From the NCBI GenBank assembly GCA_003056245.1, contig MVDH01000001.1, positions 925,679 through 989,678 on the forward strand: a stretch of 64,000 nt of DNA, given 5' to 3'. This DNA comes from Cellvibrio sp. 79 (lineage in GTDB: Bacteria; Pseudomonadota; Gammaproteobacteria; Pseudomonadales; Cellvibrionaceae). Position numbers and translations under genes: made by a program. Under the pieces are notes generated by a model. The model saw only the letters and a list, made by a program, of their open reading frames with translations. It did not search any database and had not been told where the DNA came from. Below are positions 36,256-45,310 of this stretch, one piece after another. How positions within the stretch are numbered: position 1 is the stretch's first letter; each line of letters starts with the position of its first letter.

Positions 36256-37920
36256 ATGAAGAAAATAATTTCAATGGGCGCGCTACTTGGCGCATCCCTG
36301 TTATCAACTGAAGTATTTGCAGTTAATTGTACTGGCTTACCGCAATGGAGCAGCGCCAGTACCTACACCCAGGGCGCCAAGGTACAGCATACCAATCGCG
36401 GTTACACGGCTGCCTATTGGACCCAAAATAACAATCCAACAAATTTTTCCGGACCATGGCAACAGTGGATTGATAATGGTGTGTGTGATGGCGTAAGTTC
36501 CAGCACCCCAAGTTCAGTTGCACCAAGCAGCTCATCTCGCCCGAGTTCAAGTTCGGTTGCTCCTAGCAGTATTCCGTCATCCAGCTCCGTATCATCAGTA
36601 AGTTCTAACGGTGGTGGCGTATGCCCAAGCTTTGTTGCCGGAACCAGTTACAGCCAAGGCGCTGCAGTCACTAATGCCGGTGGTGTTTATACCTGTCAGG
36701 TTCCGGGTTGGTGTTCATCTACCGCTACCTGGGCGTATGCACCGGGTACAGGAAGTTATTGGCAGCAGGCGTGGACAGCAGGTGGAAATTGCACCGGTGG
36801 CAGCTCCTCCAGTGTGATTAAATCGAGCTCTAGCTCCTCTAGTGTGGTTAAGTCGAGTTCCAGCTCGTCAGTTGTTCCATCATCAGTTTCTTCTTCGAGT
36901 GTTCCTTCTTCCAGCAGCAGCTCTTCGGTAACACCAACAACCGGCAAAGAGTTGGTTGGTTATTGGGAAAACTGGCATTGGCCATTGGAGGAAATGACTT
37001 CAATTCCGAACTACACCGTATTGAATATTTCTTTCCCGCGAATTAATGCGGACGGTTCGATTTTCTTTAGCAATGACGGTGGCTATCAAAATAATCCGAC
37101 TGCACAACAAATTGCCGCTGCAAAAGCGCAAGGCAAAAAAGTATTGCTGTCGATTGGTGGTGCGAATGCAACCTTCGTGTTGAATAACCAAACGCAAGAA
37201 GATAATTTCGTAAATTCATTCATTGCGATTAAAGATCAATACGGTTTGGATGGTATTGATATCGATACCGAAAAAGGTTTGCACACCAATCCAAATGCGC
37301 AAATCAATTTAACCAACCCGCAATACTCGGCTGATTACCTTGCGCGTGCGATCAAGCGTTTCAAAGCACGTTACGGTTCCAGCTTCCTGTTGACCATGGC
37401 TCCGGAAACTGCACATACCATTGGTGCAAACCTGTCGGGTAATTGGTTAGGCCAATACAACTGGGGCGTGTACTTGCCGTTGATTAATGCATTGCGTGAT
37501 GACATCAGCTGGATTCAAATGCAGTACTACAACACGGGTTCAATGCCTGGCAAAAATGGCCAGTTCTACAACTCAGCGACTCAAGATGGCTTGGTTGCAT
37601 GGACTGAAGCCTTGATCGAAGGCTACCAAATTGGTAGTACAGGTGTAAGTTACCTCGGTTTGCCGTCAAACAAAATCATCATTGGTTTGCCGGCATCTAC
37701 TGCCCCAACTGCAGCGGGTAGTGGTTACACCAACCCGACCGTCGTGAAAGCAGCTGTGCGTTGCTTGCGTTCCGGTGATTGCGGCAGCGGCTACAAGCCT
37801 GCTAAAACCTATCCGGATTTACGTGGGCTTATGGCTTGGTCTACTTATGAAGATTACCTGACTGGCTATGCGTTCTCTAACGCTGTTAGAGCTTGTGCAT
37901 TGAATAATCAGTGTAACTAA
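36256..37920 (+). CDS. Secreted GH18 chitinase with two CBM5/12 modules
   Basis: A 554-residue secreted enzyme: signal peptide (residues 1-22, ending EVFA), first CBM5/12 (about 24-75, WSSASTYTQGAKVQHTNRGYTAAYWTQ), serine-rich linker, second CBM5/12-like module (about 116-175, with four cysteines), a second poly-serine linker, and a GH18 catalytic domain (about 230-550). The catalytic motif DGIDIDTE is complete, with Glu339 as proton donor; SIGGAN is the conserved substrate-side motif. It should hydrolyse chitin outside the cell. It ends in a strong terminator and stands alone as a transcription unit. Confidence 0.94.
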   Translation: MKKIISMGALLGASLLSTEVFAVNCTGLPQWSSASTYTQGAKVQHTNRGYTAAYWTQNNNPTNFSGPWQQWIDNGVCDGVSSSTPSSVAPSSSSRPSSSSVAPSSIPSSSSVSSVSSNGGGVCPSFVAGTSYSQGAAVTNAGGVYTCQVPGWCSSTATWAYAPGTGSYWQQAWTAGGNCTGGSSSSVIKSSSSSSSVVKSSSSSSVVPSSVSSSSVPSSSSSSSVTPTTGKELVGYWENWHWPLEEMTSIPNYTVLNISFPRINADGSIFFSNDGGYQNNPTAQQIAAAKAQGKKVLLSIGGANATFVLNNQTQEDNFVNSFIAIKDQYGLDGIDIDTEKGLHTNPNAQINLTNPQYSADYLARAIKRFKARYGSSFLLTMAPETAHTIGANLSGNWLGQYNWGVYLPLINALRDDISWIQMQYYNTGSMPGKNGQFYNSATQDGLVAWTEALIEGYQIGSTGVSYLGLPSNKIIIGLPASTAPTAAGSGYTNPTVVKAAVRCLRSGDCGSGYKPAKTYPDLRGLMAWSTYEDYLTGYAFSNAVRACALNNQCN

Positions 37921-37943
37921 TAAGTTAGTTGATAAATAAAAAT

Positions 37944-37975
37944 CCCCGCCGATGCGATCGGCGGGGTTTTTTTTT
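37944..37975 (+). terminator. Terminator after the chitinase gene
   Basis: Arms CCCCGCCGAT (37944-37953) and ATCGGCGGGG (37957-37966) around GCG, followed by nine T residues. Confidence 0.92.
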
Positions 37976-38078
37976 GCTTGGACTGAAGCTCAGTACATTT
38001 TTTTGATTGTAACTACCGCCGCTTTGTTTTTCATTTTCAATGTGAAACCAAATATTTCTCGCAGCGGTAATTAGTTGT

Positions 38079-38888
38079 TTATAGATGTAATTCTTCCGGA
38101 AGCTCTGTGCGAATTATTTGTTTGCTAATCGGGCAGCGAAATTCCAGTTTATAAGCAAGCAGTTGTAAGGGTGTTTTACTGGCTACACCATAAACCCGGT
38201 CAGCAATTATCGGGTGACCAATCCCCGAGAGATGGCGGCGAATTTGATGCTTCCGACCGGTTTCAATTAACACTTCTACTAATGTTGATGAATGATCATC
38301 ACTAACCATTGTTGTATTGACCACACTGACCGATTCTTTCCCATCCAAAGGCTGGTCAATTCGTAAACCGTTGGCAATCAACTCACCGGCTACTCGTGCT
38401 TGATAATATTTTTTTAAATCGCGTGATTGAAATAATTGCGAGAGCAGGGCGGCAGCTTGTGAATCGTGCGCGATCATCATCAGGCCAGCCGCATCGGCGT
38501 CCAGTCGATGAATGAGAAAGCAATCGCGCTTATGCTCAAGCTCGACCCAGCGCAGCAGGCTGCAATGATCGCCCCATTGTGATCCCTGCGCCAACAGGCC
38601 GTGAGGTTTGTACCATATGCTGTAACGAGTCTGGTCGGTCATAAGTTGGCCTGCAGCAGGAACACGATTGAGAACTTGCTCGTCATAGTAGAGCTGGATG
38701 CGTGTGCCTTTCGCTAAATCCTTGGTGGCACGCCGCAGGCGCACCTGTTTTCCCTTGAGGGTCCACCAGCATGCGCCTTTATTCATAGCGTCTTTAATGC
38801 GTGCCTTGGGCAGGCCGGTTTTTTCGGCAAGAAAATCTACCGCGGTTTGATTGGATGTAGTGGTTGTAAAATCAAAAGTGCTTGGCAT
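38079..38888 (-). CDS. RluA-family pseudouridine synthase
   Basis: A 269-residue protein with an S4-like N-terminal RNA-binding region (VDFLAEKTGLPKARIKDAMNKGACW) and a pseudouridine synthase domain with the catalytic aspartate in FLIHRLDADAAGLMMIAHD. Downstream GRKHQIRRHLSGIGHPIIADRVYG is the other family motif. It isomerises uridine in rRNA or tRNA, but the target position cannot be told from sequence. It is divergent from yaeQ with only 52 bp between them. Confidence 0.85.
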   Translation of the reverse strand: MPSTFDFTTTTSNQTAVDFLAEKTGLPKARIKDAMNKGACWWTLKGKQVRLRRATKDLAKGTRIQLYYDEQVLNRVPAAGQLMTDQTRYSIWYKPHGLLAQGSQWGDHCSLLRWVELEHKRDCFLIHRLDADAAGLMMIAHDSQAAALLSQLFQSRDLKKYYQARVAGELIANGLRIDQPLDGKESVSVVNTTMVSDDHSSTLVEVLIETGRKHQIRRHLSGIGHPIIADRVYGVASKTPLQLLAYKLEFRCPISKQIIRTELPEELHL

Positions 38889-38940
38889 TTTGGTAAACTG
38901 CGATCCCGTTTAAAAAGCTAACTAGCAGCGCGAGGCATTT

Positions 38941-39474
38941 GTGGCTGAAAAAGCAACGATTTATAAGGCGAACCTGACCCTGTCGGATATGGATCGCAAC
39001 GTATTTGGCGATTTTAATTTGACTATCGCCTTGCACCCTTCCGAAACCGTTGAACGCATGATGGTGCGTATTCTAGCCTTTTGTTACCGTGCGGCGGAAA
39101 ATTTAACCTTTACTAAAGGTCTTTCCTCCATGGATGAACCGGATTTATGGCTCAAACACGATAATGGCACCGTTCTGGAGTGGATCGAGGTGGGACAACC
39201 TGCACCGGATCGCTTGAAAAAAGCATCCGGTCAATCGCAAGCCGTAAAAGTATTTAGCTATGGGCGCGGAATGGATGTCTGGTGGAAAACTAACGCTGCC
39301 GCGATTCGCGCTTTATCCAAAGTGGAAATCCATTCGTTTGCAGCAGATGAATTGCAACAGCTGGTTGCATTGGCCGATAAGACCATGAACCTCACAATAA
39401 CCATTACCGAAACTATCGCTTATATTTCTTCCGCAAGCGAAAACATCATTATTCATTTGCGTGAGATGGAGTAA
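38941..39474 (+). CDS. yaeQ: YaeQ family protein
   Basis: A 177-residue YaeQ-family protein: MAEKATIYKANLTLSDMDRNVFGDFNLTIALHPSETVERMMVRILAFC and the later GLSSMDEPDLWLKHDNGTVLEWIEVGQPAPDRLKKAS blocks are typical. YaeQ has a restriction-endonuclease-like fold and was noted to suppress loss of RfaH in E. coli; its activity is unknown. The start is GTG after GCGAGG. The stop is 5 bp before the thioredoxin-like gene. Confidence 0.9.
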   Translation: MAEKATIYKANLTLSDMDRNVFGDFNLTIALHPSETVERMMVRILAFCYRAAENLTFTKGLSSMDEPDLWLKHDNGTVLEWIEVGQPAPDRLKKASGQSQAVKVFSYGRGMDVWWKTNAAAIRALSKVEIHSFAADELQQLVALADKTMNLTITITETIAYISSASENIIIHLREME

Positions 39475-39479
39475 CCACC

Positions 39480-40361
39480 ATGCTAGAAAACATAAATACC
39501 CCGCAACCATTTATTGTTGATATCACGCTGGAAAATGCCCAGCAGTATTTAATTGATGAATCTTTTCGGCGCCCGGTAGTCATTGATTTCTGGGCTGACT
39601 GGTGTGCACCGTGCAAAAATTTAATGCCGATCCTGGAAAAACTTGCCAACGAATATGCGGGTGCTTTTTTATTGGCAAAAGTGAATTCGGATGATCCGCA
39701 AACCCAAATGATCAGTGCCCAATTTGGTGTGCGCAGTTTGCCCACTGTGATGATTATGAAAAATGGGCAACCGGTAGATGGTTTTACGGGTGCTTTACCG
39801 GAAGTACAAGTACGCGAAGTATTAGCTAAATACTTGCCCAAGCCTTGGGAGGCTCCCTTAAACCAGGCGCAAGCGCTGATGGCGGAAAATAATTTCACTG
39901 ATGCGCTACCACTATTGCGTCAGGCTTATGAAATTTCCGGGCAATTGGCAACGATTAATTTGCTCATGGCGCAATGTCATATCGAGCTAAATCGGGTTGA
40001 TAATGCAGAGGCTATTTTATCCACGATAAAAATGGCCGATCAGGATGCGCTTTATGAACAATTGCAATCGCGTATCGAGTTAATGAAGCAAGCTGCAAAA
40101 ACACCTGAGCTGGCCGCGCTGGAGGCTGCTCATTTGCAAACACCGGATGATTTGCAAATCCGTTATGACCTGGCATTGCAATACCATCAGGAATCCCAGC
40201 ATCGTCCGGCATTGGAACACTTGTTACACATCTTGCGTAAAGATCGTAATTTTGCTGAAGGCGAGGCTCGTAAAACGTTCAACGGTATTCTCACTGCACT
40301 GGGGAAGGGCGATCCACTGGCGATTGAGTTCCAACGCAAGTTATTTACGTTGCTTTACTAG
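39480..40361 (+). CDS. ybbN: YbbN/CnoX-like thioredoxin-TPR co-chaperone
   Basis: A 293-residue cytoplasmic protein with an N-terminal thioredoxin domain (about 20-115; WADWCAPCKNLMPIL, SLPTVMIMKNGQPVDGF) and a C-terminal TPR-like region (about 125-290). CnoX (YbbN) of E. coli protects proteins under oxidative stress and passes them to chaperones, but has lost the CxxC there; here the full WCAPC motif is kept, so redox activity is possible. It follows yaeQ after 5 bp. Confidence 0.87.
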   Translation: MLENINTPQPFIVDITLENAQQYLIDESFRRPVVIDFWADWCAPCKNLMPILEKLANEYAGAFLLAKVNSDDPQTQMISAQFGVRSLPTVMIMKNGQPVDGFTGALPEVQVREVLAKYLPKPWEAPLNQAQALMAENNFTDALPLLRQAYEISGQLATINLLMAQCHIELNRVDNAEAILSTIKMADQDALYEQLQSRIELMKQAAKTPELAALEAAHLQTPDDLQIRYDLALQYHQESQHRPALEHLLHILRKDRNFAEGEARKTFNGILTALGKGDPLAIEFQRKLFTLLY

Positions 40362-40472
40362 GTTTTACCCCGGAGTAAATGGTCGATGGAACTAAAAGTC
40401 GTTACACTGCCAAGGTATGTAAAAAACGGGTGAATCCGTTACAACCATTTGCCTAAGGGCAATTCAGTTTTC

Positions 40473-40495
40473 CTGGTGTCTGCCAAAGACACCAG
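40473..40495. other. Hairpin before the DUF4380-like lipoprotein gene
   Basis: Perfect 9-base arms CTGGTGTCT (40473-40481) and AGACACCAG (40487-40495) with a 5-base loop lie 22 bp upstream of the start codon. There is no T-run, so it is not a typical terminator; it could be a leader structure that affects translation. Confidence 0.4.
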
Positions 40496-40517
40496 TGCCA
40501 GAGGGCCAAGATCCACA

Positions 40518-41456
40518 ATGTATAAATGCTATTCCCTGATTGCCCTCCTGAGCCTTTGCATGGCCTTTGTGGGGTGTGGCAAAGACAATCAGGATCTATC
40601 CGGGCTTCCTGCATTTTGCAAACAGGAAAAAGGGAAGTTATATCTAAAGCAGGGTTCCCTGCGTATGGAAATCATGCCTGATGTTGCCGGTAGGGTTTCT
40701 TCGCTGAAATATGATGGGCACGAAATTCTGGTGCCTATTGTTGATTTTGATAAGAATACTGATTGGGGCACCGTGCTTTGGTCCAGCCCGCAAGCAGAAT
40801 GGCAGTGGCCGCCGATTGATGTGCTGGATAGCAAACCTTATAAGCTCAGTGTGAAGGGCGATCGGGTTACGCTCACCAGCGAAGTAGATCCAAAAACCGG
40901 TTATCAATTCAGTAAAACGTACATGCCGGCAGGCGAAGATCGTGTTGCAGTTACCTATCGGATATTCAATCACTCAAAACATGAAAAAAGTGTCGCACCG
41001 CTGGAGGTAACACGTTTGCCGTCATCGGGAACTTTATTTTATCCGCGCGGTGATACCGATCCCATCAGCGGCATTTTTTATCCGCTCGATGCGCAAACGA
41101 TTGATGAGTTAACCTGGTTTGACTACGACAAGAAAAAAATTCGCACCGATCACCACAAAATTATGCAGGATGGAAAAGAGGGCTGGGTTGCCTATATCGA
41201 CAAAGGTTATTTGTTGATGAAAGAGTTTGTCGATAATCCTCCATCTGCGATAGCAGAGGGCGAGCGCGAGATTGAAATTTTTGCGCACGTTGAGCATGTT
41301 TTTATCGAGATGAAACAACAAGGGGCAGCGGTTAATTTAAACACTGGTGAGCATTTGGAATGGACTGTTATCTGGCATGTGAAAAAATTGCCGGAAGAGT
41401 TGGTGCGTAATCCGGAGCCACATGCAATAGCGAATTATGCGCGCAGTTTGCTATGA
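40518..41456 (+). CDS. DUF4380-like lipoprotein, aldose-epimerase-like fold
   Basis: A 312-residue protein with a lipoprotein signal (MYKCYSLIALLSLCMAFVGC, Cys20). The mature part begins with a pattern seen in DUF4380 and aldose-1-epimerase-like proteins (LRMEIMPDVAGRVSSLKYDGHEILVP; YFSKTYM-type strand pairs; LEWTVIWHV near the end). Members of this group often lie near carbohydrate genes, but no function is established, and the catalytic histidines of true mutarotases are not obvious. ATG 40518 is chosen because it opens the signal peptide. Confidence 0.65.
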   Translation: MYKCYSLIALLSLCMAFVGCGKDNQDLSGLPAFCKQEKGKLYLKQGSLRMEIMPDVAGRVSSLKYDGHEILVPIVDFDKNTDWGTVLWSSPQAEWQWPPIDVLDSKPYKLSVKGDRVTLTSEVDPKTGYQFSKTYMPAGEDRVAVTYRIFNHSKHEKSVAPLEVTRLPSSGTLFYPRGDTDPISGIFYPLDAQTIDELTWFDYDKKKIRTDHHKIMQDGKEGWVAYIDKGYLLMKEFVDNPPSAIAEGEREIEIFAHVEHVFIEMKQQGAAVNLNTGEHLEWTVIWHVKKLPEELVRNPEPHAIANYARSLL

Positions 41457-41461
41457 AGATA

Positions 41462-41492
41462 AAAAAATCGCCGGTTAACGGCGATTTTTTTT
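41462..41492. terminator. Bidirectional terminator overlapping the GTPase stop codon
   Basis: Arms AAAAAATCGCCG (41462-41473) and CGGCGATTTTTT (41479-41490) around GTTAA. It lies just after the lipoprotein gene and includes the final codons of the converging GTPase gene. Confidence 0.85.
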
Positions 41493-42413
41493 GGTTTTGA
41501 GTCGTCGAATTCGATCAGCTTCTTCTTTTTCCAAACGTTTTTTCTCATCGTCGACTTTCGCTTGTTCTACTTCCGCTTCGGTCATTTCCGGGGTTTCCCA
41601 ACTTATCGGCCCTAATAAACCTGAACGCAATTCGTTAATTAATAATGTAGAAACTTTCTGGATTTCAACGCCGCCGCCTTTGCGTGTGCAGCCACGTTTA
41701 ATCCCTATTGCTTCCAGCAATTCAAGATCGGTTTCAGGTAAATCGTTTAATCCATAGCGTGTTTTTAACGCATCGGGATACGCTTTTAATAAGTATTCGG
41801 CGGCGTAGAGTGCAATATCAGCGTAATCAAAAACCGTATCTTTAATCGCACCGGTAATGGCGAGGCGATAACCACAAGAGGGTGGTGACAACTTTGGCCA
41901 TAAAAATCCCGGTGTATCGGTTAATAGAATTCCATTTTCCAATTTAATTTTTTGTTGTGCTTTGGTTACACCGGCTTCATTTCCGGTTTTGGCGATGACA
42001 CGGCCAGCCAAGGTGTTGATGATGGTGGATTTGCCTACATTGGGGATTCCCATGATCATTGCCCGTGCCGGGCGAACTTCTTTCTGGCGCTCGCTCACCA
42101 GGTTCATGCAAACGCCCAATAAGTTCCGAATTTGCTCCGGACGTTGCTGGCTGACAGGCAAGGCCTTAACTCCCTTTTCGGCTTCCATTTTTTCTACCCA
42201 CAGTGCAGTAATCGCCGGGTCTGCAAGGTCTGCCTTATTCAATAATTTAATGAGTGGTGTATCACCGCGCAGGCTGGGTACCAACGGGTTTTCGCTGGAG
42301 AAAGGGACACGTGCATCGATAACTTCAATAACCACATCCACATGAGGCATGACTTCCGCAATTTCTTTGCGGGCCTTGTGCATATGACCGGGGAACCAGT
42401 TGATAGTCGACAT
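41475..42413 (-). CDS. YlqF/RbgA-type circularly permuted ribosome-biogenesis GTPase
   Basis: A 312-residue GTPase whose G motifs appear in permuted order: NKADL (G4) first, then GIPNVGKST (G1) and DTPGFLWP (G3). It starts NWFPGHMHKARKEI, the hallmark of the YlqF family. RbgA of Bacillus acts in late 50S assembly; in Proteobacteria the role is less studied. The C-terminus is a highly charged tail (EKKRLEKEEADRIRRLKTKKNRR) whose last codons lie inside a terminator hairpin. Confidence 0.9.
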   Translation of the reverse strand: MSTINWFPGHMHKARKEIAEVMPHVDVVIEVIDARVPFSSENPLVPSLRGDTPLIKLLNKADLADPAITALWVEKMEAEKGVKALPVSQQRPEQIRNLLGVCMNLVSERQKEVRPARAMIMGIPNVGKSTIINTLAGRVIAKTGNEAGVTKAQQKIKLENGILLTDTPGFLWPKLSPPSCGYRLAITGAIKDTVFDYADIALYAAEYLLKAYPDALKTRYGLNDLPETDLELLEAIGIKRGCTRKGGGVEIQKVSTLLINELRSGLLGPISWETPEMTEAEVEQAKVDDEKKRLEKEEADRIRRLKTKKNRR

Positions 42414-42455
42414 GAAATACCTGGGAAAAATCAGTAATTAAAAGTAGAAATCCAG

Positions 42456-42773
42456 TTAAAACGAATCCAGTTTTTCATTGGAGTCAAAATGGTGCAGCAA
42501 CAAACATTCGTCTTCGGTTTCGCCTTCACAAATCACCACACAGTAGGGGGCAAGTTTGGGGGCGTAACCAGCGTCGGCAAATAAGGGTGGTTGAAGTTCC
42601 TGCCAGAGTTGAGCCGGAAATTCGGTAAAGAAATTGAAGCTTAAAAACAATTTGCCTTTTTCTTCAATCGCATCCACTTCCGGGGAGCGTACCGGGCGCA
42701 CCCGGCGTAAAAACTCATCCCGATCAAACTCTCGGGCGAATTTGGGCTGGATCTGGAAACTGATGCAATACAT
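42456..42773 (-). CDS. Conserved-looking small protein of unknown function
   Basis: A 105-residue acidic protein, starting MYCISFQIQPKFAREFDRDEFLRRVRPVRS and ending CEGETEDECLLLHHFDSNEKLDSF. I do not recognise a domain. There is no signal peptide or membrane helix. The start at 42773 is preferred because the upstream in-frame extension is Arg/Leu-rich and looks non-coding. It lies 42 bp upstream of the GTPase gene on the same strand and may share its transcript. Confidence 0.6.
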   Translation of the reverse strand: MYCISFQIQPKFAREFDRDEFLRRVRPVRSPEVDAIEEKGKLFLSFNFFTEFPAQLWQELQPPLFADAGYAPKLAPYCVVICEGETEDECLLLHHFDSNEKLDSF

Positions 42774-42964
42774 GGCAAATCTCACAGGTTTACTGGGAAG
42801 TTGGCGAATTATACGCAACCCGCTGCCATATCGTGGAACTAAATAACGGAAGCTGCCATTTCGGGCGTTAAGAAGCATTAAACATCGCGTTAGCTGATGT
42901 GGCGCGAAACCGGTTTCAGCTATGATGCGCACCGGATATTCCTTTCGAATTTTTCTGTCATCCT

Positions 42965-44188
42965 GTGGCGGTCATTATTGTGTCTTCTCCCTTGTTTCGG
43001 CCTTTGGCGCTGGGCATTTATGCGCTTTTTTTTACTGCCGGATTGGTGGGCGCCCTGGTATTACCAACGTTAAGCCTGTTTTTGGCCAAGGAAATTGGTG
43101 TACGCCCCTTACTGGTTGGCGGCGCTTTTGCCGGTGTAGCGTTGGCGGGTATTGTTTACAATCATTTCATCGGGCACTGGTCCGATAAGCTGGCTGATCG
43201 TCGCCCCCTGATTGCCTTCTTTTGTTTGTTAGGCAGTGTGTCCTGTTTGATATTTGCGTTCTCGCGTAATTATTGGTTGGTCGCTTTTACGGCGATATTT
43301 TTACTTAGCCTTTCCATGGTGTCTTTCTCGCAGATTATGGCCTACAGCCTGGACTACGCCGAGGCTGAAATCCCTCTGGAGCGCATTCCGCTATTCAACG
43401 CCATAATGCGTGCACAAATCGCCTTTGCGTGGGTGGCCGGTCCGCCAGCTGGATTTTTACTTGCCACCCATTTTGGTTTTGATGTGAGTTATGGAATAGC
43501 GGCGTTACTGTATGTGTTGTTAGCCATTGCCACTTTTCAATTATTGCCACGTCTACCGGCGAAACAGATAAAACTGAATGAATCGGGCGATCAAATTGTG
43601 CAGGCTCCGCTGTCTTCTGCGATTAAATACTCGTTAATTATTTGCGCGCTGGGTTTTTCACTGCTTTGGGGGGCTAACAATGCTTATCTCATTAGTTTGC
43701 CCATTCATCTTAAAGATAATTTGAATCTGGATGCGCAATGGATGGGATGGGTAATGGGGACTACTGCTGCGTTGGAGGTGCCATTTATGTTGTTGGCCGG
43801 CCATTACGCCAGTCGCTTTCGCTTGATTACCTTGATTCGTTGCGCCGGTATTGCCGCATTGATTTTATACGTTGGCGTTTATTTTGCGGATCAACTTTGG
43901 CACTTGTTTGCGTTGCAAATTTGCAATGCAATTTTTATCGGTGTGCTCGCAGGATTGGGTGTATCAGTAATTCAGGATTTAATGCCCGGGCGTTCCGGAG
44001 CTGCTTCAGGTCTCTACACCAATACGACACACATAGGTAATTTACTCAGTAGTTTGATGGTTGGAGTAGTTGCAGATTATTTTGGTTATCATCAGGTTTT
44101 CCTGGCAAATATCCTGTTGGTTATCGTTGCTATTTGGGCATTTGGTAAAGTGAGAACATCGCGAGAAATTGCAGCGGCAAGTGAGTGA
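42965..44188 (+). CDS. MFS transporter, SetA-like sugar efflux family
   Basis: A 407-residue inner-membrane protein with about 12 hydrophobic helices. NHFIGHWSDKLADRRPLI is the MFS loop 2-3 motif, and segments such as GVRPLLVGGAFAGVALAGI and DNLNLDAQWMGWVMGTTAALEVPFMLLAG resemble the SetA sugar-efflux group. The start is GTG; a second in-frame GTG lies 15 bp later. It converges on the holC-associated hypothetical gene. The substrate is unknown. Confidence 0.75.
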   Translation: MAVIIVSSPLFRPLALGIYALFFTAGLVGALVLPTLSLFLAKEIGVRPLLVGGAFAGVALAGIVYNHFIGHWSDKLADRRPLIAFFCLLGSVSCLIFAFSRNYWLVAFTAIFLLSLSMVSFSQIMAYSLDYAEAEIPLERIPLFNAIMRAQIAFAWVAGPPAGFLLATHFGFDVSYGIAALLYVLLAIATFQLLPRLPAKQIKLNESGDQIVQAPLSSAIKYSLIICALGFSLLWGANNAYLISLPIHLKDNLNLDAQWMGWVMGTTAALEVPFMLLAGHYASRFRLITLIRCAGIAALILYVGVYFADQLWHLFALQICNAIFIGVLAGLGVSVIQDLMPGRSGAASGLYTNTTHIGNLLSSLMVGVVADYFGYHQVFLANILLVIVAIWAFGKVRTSREIAAASE

Positions 44189-44229
44189 TTTTTCACCTAA
44201 AAAATATTGCCGCGCTTTTCTGTAAATGA

Positions 44230-44841
44230 TCAACGCTGGTCTTCATCGTCGTTGAGAAGTTTTTCCAGATCATCAACACTCATCGCAAATAATCTGTGCC
44301 GTAATTCGCTTTCGATTTGCGGCATCATGCTTTTAATTACATCATCCACCAGATGCTGACGCGGGCGATTAAGTTTCTGTGCAACATTTTTCGTGGCGCT
44401 GATAATTTTTTTTGCCGTTTCATATTCGAATAATGGCGGTGGATTATTGCCGTGCAGGCGTTCGCGGATATGCTGGGGTAAAAAAGGATTTTCGCCACTG
44501 GCTTTTGCTAATGGGCGAGAGGTTGGTGTTTGGCCAGCGTGGAGAGGATTGATATGTAATTGATGTCCTGAAGAAACGAGGTCTTGTCGTTTGTTATCTG
44601 TTTCTGTTGTAGATGATGAGTGTCCGGATTCTTCAAAGAGCGACGCTTGGCCAGGTAGCACAGATTCATGAGTCGTGTAGGGTGATGCCGGTTTTTGTAT
44701 GGCCTGGTTGGCATGATCGGATTCGTCCACAATTACTTCAGCATCTTGCAAAATGGGGATATCGTCTTCTTCCAATAACAGTCCTTTTATGGATTCGAGC
44801 TCCTGCAAAATTTCGGCTTTGGTTTTATTTGTATTGGCCAT
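44230..44841 (-). CDS. Hypothetical protein encoded after holC
   Basis: A 203-residue protein, low complexity and hydrophilic in the first 130 residues, with a more ordered C-terminal part (YETAKKIISATKNVAQKLNRPRQHLVDDVIKSMMPQIESELRHRLFAMSVDDLEKLLND). Similar proteins of unknown function occur between holC and valS in pseudomonads. It is 47 bp downstream of holC on the same strand. valS, which would be expected next, is not present. Confidence 0.7.
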   Translation of the reverse strand: MANTNKTKAEILQELESIKGLLLEEDDIPILQDAEVIVDESDHANQAIQKPASPYTTHESVLPGQASLFEESGHSSSTTETDNKRQDLVSSGHQLHINPLHAGQTPTSRPLAKASGENPFLPQHIRERLHGNNPPPLFEYETAKKIISATKNVAQKLNRPRQHLVDDVIKSMMPQIESELRHRLFAMSVDDLEKLLNDDEDQR

Positions 44842-44888
44842 GATATTTACAAGTATCCGGTTTTTCGGGGGGCTGTAATTTTTGATTT

Positions 44889-45308
44889 TTACAGCTTTCG
44901 GGTTTCAATTGGGTAGCCGCGGCTTTTATAAAAACTGTAGCGTTCACGGCTGGTAGCCAGCATTTGCTGTTCTTGTATAACGACTTCACTAACTCGCTCA
45001 AAACGACTGAACCAGGCCGGAATTGTGTTGCTTAAGTTAAGCAGCAACCCCTGATGATCACCAGCCTGATCACCAAAGGTAATTTCAACTGATGAAGGTT
45101 TATCGCCATTGATAAGCTGGTGGGGGACAAAACTTTCCGGTTTGAAGGTCCATAGCAACTCATCCAACTGGCGTGCATCCGCTTCTGAATCGACGGCAAT
45201 CAATACGCGCATTCCCATACGTTGTACTTTTTCCGCCAGTTTGCATGCAAACAACCAGCGAGCTTCGCTGGTTGCTTCGGGCAGTACATAAAAATCAACC
45301 TTGGTCAC
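44889..45308 (-). CDS. holC: DNA polymerase III chi subunit
   Basis: A 139-residue protein. It starts MTKVDFYVLPEATSEARWLFACKLAEKVQRMGMRVLIAVDSEADARQLDELLWTF, the typical HolC N-terminus, and contains FVPHQLINGD. Chi links the clamp loader with single-stranded-DNA-binding protein. The GTG start at 45308 lies 2 bp after the pepA stop; the frame stays open further upstream inside pepA but those residues are not chi-like. The pepA-holC pair is conserved in gammaproteobacteria. Confidence 0.9.
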   Translation of the reverse strand: MTKVDFYVLPEATSEARWLFACKLAEKVQRMGMRVLIAVDSEADARQLDELLWTFKPESFVPHQLINGDKPSSVEITFGDQAGDHQGLLLNLSNTIPAWFSRFERVSEVVIQEQQMLATSRERYSFYKSRGYPIETRKL

Positions 45309-45310
45309 AA

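Noticed and set aside
36520-36940. Serine-codon repeats inside the chitinase gene as a DNA repeat or CRISPR-like array
   Set aside because: The repetition is explained by poly-serine linkers (AGC, TCC, TCA and TCT codons); there are no regular spacers.
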